Position numbers and translations under genes: made by a program | Notes under the pieces: model-generated | Seen by the model: the letters and a program-made list of their open reading frames with translations, nothing else | The model's database searches: none | What the model was told of the DNA's origin: nothing | DNA from: an uncultured Alphaproteobacteria bacterium | GTDB taxonomy: Bacteria > Pseudomonadota > Alphaproteobacteria > CAAHEQ01 > UBA3637 | Direction: 5' to 3' | Assembly (NCBI GenBank): GCA_944392795.1 | Contig: CALXXX010000031.1 | Span: 1 to 39,802, forward strand | DNA: 39,802 nt | Shown: positions 23,453 to 34,287 of the stretch, one piece after another | How positions within the stretch are numbered: position 1 is the first letter of the stretch | Layout of the letters: each line of letters opens with the position of its first letter

Positions 23453-24423
23453 AACCACTTACGCCATTTCAGTAAGAGGACCATTAATATCCCAATAACT
23501 AATAAGATCAGACTAACATACCAAAATCCAAAAGGATGTTCGTTCCACGGAATGCCACCGATATTAGAGCCAAGCAAACCAGTGAATAAAGTTAATGGAG
23601 CAAAAATAATAGTCATAACGGACAACAAATACATTGTTTGACTAATTTGTAAACTAATACGACTATCTAATTCTTCTTGACTAACCGTAATATGATCACG
23701 AGCATAATCCAAATCTTCAACCGATTTACTTAAATCTCGACTGATTTCACGAAGGACTACTCGATCTTTTTTAGAAATTGCATCATTATCTAAACTTTTT
23801 AGAGCAATGAAAACATCACGTTGAGGACCTAAATAGCGACGTAACCCTAAAATTCTATGCCGAATTTCAGAAATTTGAGAACGCATCAAATTAGAACTAG
23901 GACGATCCGCATCTATTACAGCCTCTTCAATATCGTCCAACTCATCTTCTATTCTGGAAACAACCGTTGAAATACCATCATTCATCACTTCCGCAATCCG
24001 AATAAAAACATTCATTGGTGTCGCCGGACCTTTTCCTTTTTCAAGTAATGCACCTATTTTTTCTACAGATGGCAACTTCTGATGAGAAACAGAAATAATC
24101 TGCCGCCGATCAATCCAAATACGCAAAGCTATCATATCTTCAACATCAGCATGTCGATTTAAATTTACTCCACGAAGAACAATAAAGATGCCTTGTGGCA
24201 AAGTAAAATAACGTGGTTGAGGATCCTCATCCAATAAATTATCAATAACAACCTCATCTAAACCACTTTTTTCACGCAACCATTCTGCATGTTCCTTATC
24301 TTCACCATCAATATGTATCCAAACTGGTTTATTTTTTATCTTTTCAGCTCTTTTTAAAGAAAAAGATTCTGCTTTACCTGTTGAAGAAAGGATAAAACAA
24401 AATTCTGATGTAACTGTTGACAT
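23449..24423 (-). CDS. zntB: ZntB-like CorA-family metal transporter
   Basis: 324 residues. A long soluble N-terminal domain ends in a charged helix, then two C-terminal membrane helices. The pore motif is GSN in LLGSNIGGIP, where ZntB proteins carry GxNxGGIP and CorA has GMN. In enterobacteria ZntB moves zinc; the exact metal and direction here are not shown. GGAGAGAG precedes the ATG. It lies nine bases after the hemolysin-III-like gene, so both belong to one operon driven from 25114-25142. Confidence 0.88.
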   Translation of the reverse strand: MSTVTSEFCFILSSTGKAESFSLKRAEKIKNKPVWIHIDGEDKEHAEWLREKSGLDEVVIDNLLDEDPQPRYFTLPQGIFIVLRGVNLNRHADVEDMIALRIWIDRRQIISVSHQKLPSVEKIGALLEKGKGPATPMNVFIRIAEVMNDGISTVVSRIEDELDDIEEAVIDADRPSSNLMRSQISEIRHRILGLRRYLGPQRDVFIALKSLDNDAISKKDRVVLREISRDLSKSVEDLDYARDHITVSQEELDSRISLQISQTMYLLSVMTIIFAPLTLFTGLLGSNIGGIPWNEHPFGFWYVSLILLVIGILMVLLLKWRKWF

Positions 24424-24432
24424 TCTCTCTCC

Positions 24433-25092
24433 TTACACAAAAACACATGAAAATAAAACAGCAAAAAAATGCATAATACTCCCGGCTAAAACAAACAAAT
24501 GCCAAACGGCGTGCGTATAGGCTCGACTTTTCCAAATATAAAAGAAAATGCCTAAAGTATAAAACAAACCACCTAAAATCAAAAAAGTCAGACCTCGCGG
24601 AGAAATAACAGAAATTAACTGATTAGAAGCAACTAAAATCAACCACCCCATTGCCAAATAAAGTCCTATCGACCATAATTTTGTTCCAGAAGCTGAACTG
24701 AATAGTTTCAATATTGTTCCCAAAAGAGCTAATCCCCATACAATTCCAAACAAAGTCCATCCGATTGGTCCTCGCATTAAAACCAACAAAAATGGAGTAT
24801 AGGTTCCTGCAATCAAAAAATAGATTGATATATGATCCATTTTTTTTAACTTTTTCTTTAAATTTGAGGGAGGAATTAAATGATATAAAGTAGATGAAGT
24901 ATACAGTAAAATTAAACTGGAACCAAAAATTGAACAAGAAACGATAGACCAAACATTTCCGTAAATAGAAGATAAACAAACTAAAATAACCAATGCAGCT
25001 ATACTTAACGCAATACCCAAACTATGCACTAAAACATGACATAACTCTTCTTTTGGAGTATAAGAACGTAGTTGTTTACTCTTAAAAGCCAT
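24433..25092 (-). CDS. Hemolysin III / YqfA-like (PAQR) membrane protein
   Basis: 219 residues from the ATG at 25092, preceded by AAGGGGAAA; the longer frame to 25203 would cover the promoter. Seven hydrophobic helices. The PAQR metal-site motifs are present: EELCHVLVHSLG in helix 1, SSTLYHL in helix 3, DHISIYFLIAGTYTPF, and a C-terminal HAVWHLFVLAGSIMHFF. Bacterial members are named after hemolysin III but are inner-membrane proteins, often linked to membrane lipid or metal homeostasis. It is co-transcribed with the zntB-like gene. Confidence 0.88.
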   Translation of the reverse strand: MAFKSKQLRSYTPKEELCHVLVHSLGIALSIAALVILVCLSSIYGNVWSIVSCSIFGSSLILLYTSSTLYHLIPPSNLKKKLKKMDHISIYFLIAGTYTPFLLVLMRGPIGWTLFGIVWGLALLGTILKLFSSASGTKLWSIGLYLAMGWLILVASNQLISVISPRGLTFLILGGLFYTLGIFFYIWKSRAYTHAVWHLFVLAGSIMHFFAVLFSCVFV

Positions 25093-25113
25093 TTCTGTTT
25101 CCCCTTTTTGTTC

Positions 25114-25142
25114 AAAATAAAACCTCTGAAAAACTCTGTCAA
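25114..25142 (-). promoter_or_regulatory. Promoter of the hemolysin-III/zntB operon
   Basis: TTGACA (25142-25137) and TATTTT (25119-25114) with a 17-base spacer on the minus strand, 21 bases before the ATG. Confidence 0.65.
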
Positions 25143-25159
25143 ACAAAATAAGCGAATAA

Positions 25160-25188
25160 TTGACTTTTTCTCTTTTTTTTGTTAAAAT
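25160..25188 (+). promoter_or_regulatory. Promoter of the 25218 gene
   Basis: TTGACT at 25160-25165 and TAAAAT at 25183-25188, 17-base spacer, 29 bases before the ATG. It is divergent from the promoter at 25114-25142. Confidence 0.65.
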
Positions 25189-25217
25189 AAATCTCTTATT
25201 CATTAAATGAGGACGTT

Positions 25218-25994
25218 ATGTCAAGCCAAAAACCACTTCCTTATAGTTTTAAAGAACACCGTATTATGTTGTTAACAGAAGATGAAAGCTATCGTAAGGA
25301 AGAGCTAGAAAAAGTTATTATCCCTATTTTCTTAAAAAAACTTCCCGATATATGTCCTAAATTTCTAAACAGACATTTTGATGCAGAAGATATTTCCTCT
25401 ATTCTTTCGGGTAAAATACCTATAGGCTGGACTATTTATGTACAAAAGCCTTTAAGCTGGGGAGGAACGGCTATTGCTAAAGAAGTTTTTGATCAAATCA
25501 CCAATATTCAAACATCTTTTGAACCCATTTCTTCTAAAACGCCGAAAAATTTGCGTTTAAAGACCTTTTCTTATCAATTATCAACTTATATCAATTCTAT
25601 TCAAAAAAAAGGACGACGGAATTTCTTTTTTCAATTCTCTAAAATGTTTAAAGAGCATCTTGTCCTCATGAAAAAATCTAATGCTTATCTTTTAGAAAAA
25701 GATTATATCAGACCATTACAAAAACAAATGCATATGACTGATTTAACAGGCTGTATTGTTTCTCTTCCCTGTTTTACAACACCTATTTACACACCGGAAG
25801 ATTTCATCAATCGCTCAGAAGAATTTGGAGAAAAAATGCAACCCCTTTTAAAGCGAACTTGTCGTTGGACCATTCCTATACATAATTTAAAAGAAGGTTC
25901 GGCTCATCATGTCCGTAAATGGCGATCAATGATGCAAGAATGTGATGATTTACCGGCACAACTTCGAGCTCACATCTTGGAACGAATTAAATAG
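25218..25994 (+). CDS. Protein of unknown function, 258 residues
   Basis: A clear single-gene unit: promoter at 25160-25188, AATGAGGACGTT before the ATG, terminator 36 bases after the stop. The protein is soluble, basic and mixed alpha/beta-looking, with no signal peptide or membrane helix. Notable stretches are KPLSWGGTAIAKEVFDQIT (about 75-93), a basic RRNFFFQFSKMFKEH (about 134-148) and LTGCIVSLPCFTTPIY (about 176-191). A tail with SAHHVRKWRSMMQECDDLPAQ follows. I do not recognise the family. Confidence 0.75.
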   Translation: MSSQKPLPYSFKEHRIMLLTEDESYRKEELEKVIIPIFLKKLPDICPKFLNRHFDAEDISSILSGKIPIGWTIYVQKPLSWGGTAIAKEVFDQITNIQTSFEPISSKTPKNLRLKTFSYQLSTYINSIQKKGRRNFFFQFSKMFKEHLVLMKKSNAYLLEKDYIRPLQKQMHMTDLTGCIVSLPCFTTPIYTPEDFINRSEEFGEKMQPLLKRTCRWTIPIHNLKEGSAHHVRKWRSMMQECDDLPAQLRAHILERIK

Positions 25995-26030
25995 AACGAC
26001 AATTCTATTCATATATAACTTTCATAAAAA

Positions 26031-26054
26031 AATCCTCCCATTTAAGGGAGGATT
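26031..26054. terminator. Bidirectional terminator
   Basis: AATCCTCCC pairs with GGGAGGATT around ATTTAA, with short T-runs on both strands. It closes the 25218 gene and the minus-strand pair ending at 26079. Confidence 0.8.
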
Positions 26055-26078
26055 TTCGGTAGAACAAAGAGAGATTTT

Positions 26079-26918
26079 TTAGTCTCCATAAACACGAACA
26101 TTTGTCTTGGAAACATCCATTTCTTTTGTAGAAACAGTCGTTGGTAAAATGACAGCCTTTCTTACCGCCCCTGTTTCTGAAGGGCTATAAAAACCAGATA
26201 CCTGTCCCTGACGTTGAACCACTTTCCCATTGACCGTTGTAATGTCTGTCACAGCACGATTTGAACGAACCGTTAAATGCTCAACAGTCCCATTTCCATT
26301 TTGAGAAAAGGTATAATCTGATGTAGCAGGCATTGTATCCATCAAACGTTGTGAACTTAACAACATTTCTGCTGGTGTTTTTGCACGATAAGTGCCATCT
26401 TTTTGATAACCATATGTACCACCTTGAGCAGTAGAATTTGTTTCAGAACGTTGTGCATTCACAATAATAGTTGTACCCCCTTGATTAACAGGAACATTTT
26501 GCTTTTCAGCTACTTGTTTCTTTAAATCAGCAATTTGTTGCTGTAAATCTTTTAGCACATCGACAGATACCTCAACTGTTTTTGGTTTTTCCTCAGCTAA
26601 AACTTTTCCTGCCTCCTCTTGGACAGATACATTTTTATTTTCTGTATTGCCCTGCGCCACATTTTCCTGTTCTGGTGTCGTATTTTCTTTTACGGTTTGA
26701 GCTGTATTCTCTGTTTTTTTCTCGATAACCGGCTCTTTGTTCTCTTTTTCTGCCGGAGCATAAGCATAGTACAATGCACCCGCCAGACCTAAAAGAGCAA
26801 CAATACCTGTTATAGACCATAAAGCACAACCGGAACGACTTTTCCGAGTAGTTTCTGTTGCCTGATTTCCTTCTACATTTTGTCCTGCAGAAGAATCTGT
26901 TTTCTTATTTTCTTCCAT
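26079..26918 (-). CDS. Single-pass membrane protein, unrecognised, second gene of exported pair
   Basis: 279 residues from the ATG at 26918 (AGAGGGAAAA upstream); the longer in-frame start overlaps the previous gene. Residues 1-30 are charged and cytoplasmic, 31-53 form one helix (LWSITGIVALLGLAGALYYAYA), and 55-160 are an E/K/T/Q-rich stalk with a coiled coil near VLKDLQQQIADLKKQV. Residues about 168-279 look like a folded periplasmic domain rich in Thr, Ser and Val, with TPAEMLLSSQRLMDTMP and VRSNRAVTDITTVNGKVVQR. The topology (N-in, C-out, long stalk) suits an envelope-spanning component. Sixteen bases separate it from the gene upstream. No family recognised. Confidence 0.75.
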   Translation of the reverse strand: MEENKKTDSSAGQNVEGNQATETTRKSRSGCALWSITGIVALLGLAGALYYAYAPAEKENKEPVIEKKTENTAQTVKENTTPEQENVAQGNTENKNVSVQEEAGKVLAEEKPKTVEVSVDVLKDLQQQIADLKKQVAEKQNVPVNQGGTTIIVNAQRSETNSTAQGGTYGYQKDGTYRAKTPAEMLLSSQRLMDTMPATSDYTFSQNGNGTVEHLTVRSNRAVTDITTVNGKVVQRQGQVSGFYSPSETGAVRKAVILPTTVSTKEMDVSKTNVRVYGD

Positions 26919-26934
26919 TTTTCCCTCTTTTAAA

Positions 26935-27876
26935 TTAACGACTCCAGCTCCAAGAATTGTTACCAATGCTGACACCAACGCCAGTTGCTGCATTTGCAAC
27001 TTCACCAAAAAGCTGATTAATAGCTCGATTTGTTGAAGCATCAACATTAGCAGCTTGACGTAAGATTTGGTTTTTTTGTTGATTAAAAGCTACGTTCGCC
27101 TGTTGCATCATTTTATTATGCCAATTTTGTTGTCCTTGTTTCTTTTCTGCGGCAATTTTGCTTGTTACAGTCAAAACTTTAGTCATATCATAAACATTAC
27201 TTTTACATTTTTGAATCGCAGCAAGCATTGCGGGTGCAGTTGAATTTGGAGCTTCGCCATCTCCAATATTTGTTGCCATTTCTAAAGCTTTATAATAAGC
27301 CTCAGCTTCTTTTACTGCTTCATTTGTTTTTCCCTGTTTTGTAAGCATATAGGAGCGATTATAAGCTTGACAAGCCTCGCGAACCAAAGTCGTTATCCTA
27401 TCAATTGCTCCTGTTGTTGGAGTATTCCAAAAGTTCGTTGACTTTTGAATAGATTGTACATTGACATAATAAGCAGCACTCACATCAGCTGCTTGTTTTT
27501 CAAGCCCTTGTTTAAATTTATATCCATAAATAGATGTATCAATTGTTGAATATAAACTTGCACCAACACGAATTAATTGACCTAAATTTCCATTGGCCCA
27601 TAAATTTGTCCATGAATAGCTATCAGCTTTTGCTTCTGTCGGAGCCATCGCTGCACCAACAACAGCAGCACCACCAGCCAATGCTGCACCGCCAGAGAGT
27701 AAATTACCGGCAGCAACTAATCCTGCCGCACCAATCGAAGCTGCTTTCTTTTTAAAAACCTTAAAGAAGCCCTTATTACCAAAAGCTTTAGTTTCTTTTG
27801 ATTTCTTTAAGAAATCATTTGTTTGAGACGCCTCAATCGGCGTTCCAAAATCTTGTTCATTGTTGCGTTCTACCAT
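26935..27876 (-). CDS. Exported helical protein with extended N-terminus, unrecognised
   Basis: 313 residues from the ATG at 27876, preceded by AAAAGGAGAG. Residues 1-50 are polar and basic. Then comes a long Ala/Gly-rich hydrophobic stretch (AASIGAAGLVAAGNLLSGGA and onward to about 82), ending in TEAKA-DS, which looks like a signal-peptidase site after an unusually long leader. The mature part is helical and Gln/Asn/Ala-rich, with two cysteines (REACQAYN, IQKCKSN) and an ending VGVSIGNNSWSWSR. It lies behind two strong promoters, so high expression is expected. No family recognised. It is the first gene of a two-gene unit. Confidence 0.75.
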   Translation of the reverse strand: MVERNNEQDFGTPIEASQTNDFLKKSKETKAFGNKGFFKVFKKKAASIGAAGLVAAGNLLSGGAALAGGAAVVGAAMAPTEAKADSYSWTNLWANGNLGQLIRVGASLYSTIDTSIYGYKFKQGLEKQAADVSAAYYVNVQSIQKSTNFWNTPTTGAIDRITTLVREACQAYNRSYMLTKQGKTNEAVKEAEAYYKALEMATNIGDGEAPNSTAPAMLAAIQKCKSNVYDMTKVLTVTSKIAAEKKQGQQNWHNKMMQQANVAFNQQKNQILRQAANVDASTNRAINQLFGEVANAATGVGVSIGNNSWSWSR

Positions 27877-27919
27877 TTTTCTCTCCTTTTTTTTAATAAA
27901 CCCTGTTCTTATACTTTTT

Positions 27920-27948
27920 ATTTTAATGTCTTTTATTCGTTTTGTCAA
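27920..27948 (-). promoter_or_regulatory. Proximal promoter of the exported pair
   Basis: TTGACA (27948-27943) and TAAAAT (27925-27920), 17-base spacer, on the minus strand, 43 bases before the ATG at 27876. Confidence 0.75.
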
Positions 27949-27973
27949 CATTTTTGTTTTATTTTTTTCTTTT

Positions 27974-28002
27974 ATTTTAAAAACCAAGCAAACACTTGTC
28001 AA
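27974..28002 (-). promoter_or_regulatory. Distal promoter of the exported pair
   Basis: The same hexamers and the same 17-base spacing as the proximal promoter, exactly 54 bases upstream: TTGACA (28002-27997) and TAAAAT (27979-27974). Confidence 0.7.
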
Positions 28003-28013
28003 GTCTTTTCAAA

Positions 28014-28038
28014 AAAGCCTCCTTCTATAGGAGGCTTT
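28014..28038 (-). terminator. Terminator of gyrB
   Basis: AAAGCCTCCT pairs with AGGAGGCTTT around TCTAT. The minus strand continues as TTT after the stem. It lies just before the promoters of the next unit. Confidence 0.85.
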
Positions 28039-28056
28039 CTCTTTCTTATCAACAAC

Positions 28057-31688
<3,632 letters not shown>

Positions 31689-31698
31689 TTTATTTCCT

Positions 31699-32823
31699 TT
31701 ACACGCGCATCGGCATTAAAACATATAAAGCCGAAGGATCGTTTGCATCCTGTATAACGACAGGAGAAGTTCCATCCAGCAAAGAGAAACGCACAGTCCC
31801 TCCTTTTACTTGAGCTAAAATATCCAACAAATAACGATAGTTAAAGCCGATTTCCAAAGGTTCAGCATCATATCCGGCTTCCATTTCATCTTCTGCCATA
31901 CCTTCATCTGAGCTATTTGCGGAAACGATTAATGCTCCTTTTTTCAAAGACAATTTAATACCGCGAGACTTTTCAGAAATAACAGCGACACGATCGACAA
32001 CGGTTGTTAAAGCGCCAGAATCAACTTCCAAGAACTTATCATTTCCCTGAGGAATCACTTTATCATAATCTGGATAAGTTCCATCGATTAAGCGAGAAGA
32101 TAAAATAACATCGCCGAAAGAGAAACGAATCTGATTTTCCGAAACCCAAATTGTCACATCTTGAGCGGTTTCAGCTATTAACTTAGTTAATTCACCGATT
32201 GTTTTGCGAGGGATAATAACGCCTGGCATACCAGAAGCTCCCTTAGGCAGAGCAACTTCTGCCGTAGCCAATCGATGACCATCTGTCGCAGCAGCTTTCA
32301 AAACAGGGTTCTCTCCTGTTTTTTCGTGCAAATAAATACCATTTAAATTATAACGCGTTTCCTCTGTTGAAATAGCGAACTGCGTCCGGTCAATTAAACC
32401 TTGTAATTCTGCGGTAGTCAGCACAAAAGAAAATGGTGCACTTTCCAAAGTCATTGTCGGGAACCCCTCTGCAGGAATCGTTGGCAATGCAAACCGAGCA
32501 CGACCTGATTTCACCATAAGTTGAGCTGTATCTTCTTGATAAGCGCATTCAATTTGAGCGCCATCTGGCATTTTCTTTACGATATCATAGAGCTTATGAG
32601 CGGAAACTGTAATTGAACCCGTTTTTTCGACGTTTGCCTGAGTTTTATCTGAAATTTCCAACTCATTATCGGTCGCTCGAAGTAAGAGTGTCCCGCCGTT
32701 TTCCGTATTTGCTTCCAATAAGACATTAGAGAGAATAGGAATAGTTTGACGCCGTTCTACGACACTTTGAACATGAGACAAAGACTTTAAAAGCAAATCG
32801 CGTTCAATGACAAATTTCACCAT
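31699..32823 (-). CDS. dnaN: DNA polymerase III sliding clamp (beta subunit)
   Basis: 374 residues. It forms the ring that tethers polymerase III. Typical parts are MVKFVIERDLLLKSLSHVQSVV at the N-terminus, PILSNVLLEA, GHRLATAE, and the closing YVLMPMRV, where the family ends in MPMR(L/V). AAGGAAGGAAT lies ahead of the ATG. A -10-like TATACT at 32885-32890 (minus strand) is the best promoter candidate, without a clear -35. It heads the dnaN-recF-gyrB unit. Confidence 0.97.
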   Translation of the reverse strand: MVKFVIERDLLLKSLSHVQSVVERRQTIPILSNVLLEANTENGGTLLLRATDNELEISDKTQANVEKTGSITVSAHKLYDIVKKMPDGAQIECAYQEDTAQLMVKSGRARFALPTIPAEGFPTMTLESAPFSFVLTTAELQGLIDRTQFAISTEETRYNLNGIYLHEKTGENPVLKAAATDGHRLATAEVALPKGASGMPGVIIPRKTIGELTKLIAETAQDVTIWVSENQIRFSFGDVILSSRLIDGTYPDYDKVIPQGNDKFLEVDSGALTTVVDRVAVISEKSRGIKLSLKKGALIVSANSSDEGMAEDEMEAGYDAEPLEIGFNYRYLLDILAQVKGGTVRFSLLDGTSPVVIQDANDPSALYVLMPMRV

Positions 32824-33041
32824 TTTTTATATTCCTTCCTTTTTAAATTGGCCCAAAACAGGACCTTTTGCCTTAACTTTGCTCAGTATACCAAATTTCA
32901 GGAAAAAGCCTAGCAAAAAATGTAAAAAATCATGAAAAAAATAATGTTTTTTTTATTGACAAAATCTTGTTTTTTTACCTAACTAACAAGTTGTTGAAAA
33001 AACACAAAAACTAAAGCAGATTTAATTTGATGGGGATACAA

Positions 33042-34148
33042 TCAACGAACACGCACTTCGTCGGCGATATCGCGCATCCGAGCCAATTTTAAAGCTTCTC
33101 GTACTTTTAATCGTTCAACATTAACCGCCTCATTATAACGTTCTTTTTCGTCTTGAATACGGTTTCGTATCTCTTCTTGACGATTTCGTATTTCTGATTT
33201 TCGAACCATTTCAACAGCATAATTTAACATATAATTTTGAAGTGTCCGATCTATGCCCTTAGCAAGCTTCAAAAAACTTTTTTCCATAACTTTATCTTGC
33301 TGTCCCACTGTTTTTTGACGAAAACGTCCAAATAAAATTAGCCCCTTAGAATCTTTAGGATTTAATTCTAGCGCACGTCGAAAAGCTTTATCCGCCAGCT
33401 GCGTGTCATATACGCCTAAAATCAAGCCTAAATGTAGAGCTAATTGAGACGCCTCTTTCCGAGCATATTGTTGCAGCAACTTATCTCGCAAGCCAAACAA
33501 AACTTGTTGCTGATGAACAAGCTCTTTTTTCATCAAACGCGTCGCTCGCTCAGGATGACCAAGAGACATTTCTTTAAGAGCTCGAGCATAATCTTTCTTT
33601 TCTCTAGATTTGGGATCCAAAATTTTACGAGCAGCTAAATCCCTAAAAGAACGAATAGCATCTACCATTGGTAAAATATCAATTAGCGAGATATTTGCTG
33701 GCAAAATTTTAACAATTTCGGAATCTGCTAGACCTTGATTAACCGCCGTAATAATCTGTTGTAATAATGCGGAACCATAACTTGTATATTCTGAATGAGG
33801 TGCTTTTTTATTTTTTTGTTTTATGGAGGAGTCTTCTATTTCAAAAATTTCCTTCAAGTCTTTTAATGAACGTTTTTCATCCTCCATTTGAAAACGTTCC
33901 CAAAACTCCAATTCCACACCAGAAGATGTTGAACGAAAGAAAGTGGCATGCCTCCAACCTAAGGCCCATTTTAAAACCAATCGAAGCAAAATAAACATAA
34001 CTGTTAAAACAAACAGTGCAAAAATATATCGTAAATAAACAATGTAATCATCAAAAAACTTCTCCACTTGGGCCAGCGGTTTTTCCATAAACTTATAATC
34101 ACTAAGCCACAAGCGGATCTTTTGCCACGTGGTGAAGCCGTCTATCAT
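33042..34148 (-). CDS. Membrane-anchored TPR-like protein, unknown function
   Basis: 368 residues. One helix at about 38-62 (YLRYIFALFVLTVMFILLRLVL) is followed by a soluble helical part. Residues about 205-290 look like TPR-type repeats (RKEASQLALHLGLILGVYDTQLADKAFRRALELNPKDSKGLILFGRF, seen as two helix pairs). The C-terminal 60 residues are a charged coiled coil (EIRNRQEEIRNRIQDEKERYNEAV). GGAAGACGA precedes the ATG. A TATACT box lies about 25 bases upstream. It stands alone between dnaN and the divergent LonB-like gene. No family name can be given. Confidence 0.75.
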   Translation of the reverse strand: MIDGFTTWQKIRLWLSDYKFMEKPLAQVEKFFDDYIVYLRYIFALFVLTVMFILLRLVLKWALGWRHATFFRSTSSGVELEFWERFQMEDEKRSLKDLKEIFEIEDSSIKQKNKKAPHSEYTSYGSALLQQIITAVNQGLADSEIVKILPANISLIDILPMVDAIRSFRDLAARKILDPKSREKKDYARALKEMSLGHPERATRLMKKELVHQQQVLFGLRDKLLQQYARKEASQLALHLGLILGVYDTQLADKAFRRALELNPKDSKGLILFGRFRQKTVGQQDKVMEKSFLKLAKGIDRTLQNYMLNYAVEMVRKSEIRNRQEEIRNRIQDEKERYNEAVNVERLKVREALKLARMRDIADEVRVR

Positions 34149-34287
34149 TCGTCTTCCTTATTTCGTTGTTCAAGAATAGTATAACTTAAAAAAAATATTT
34201 TTACTATAAAAATAATTTCTTATTTTAACGGCTTGTTAACAGAAAACAGGGAAAAATAAAAAATGTTACAATTTAAGAGGAAAAAAA

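Noticed and set aside
32824-33041. Possible replication origin upstream of dnaN
   Set aside because: AT-rich, but no DnaA-box cluster or repeated 13-mers seen; the sequence is explained by a promoter region.
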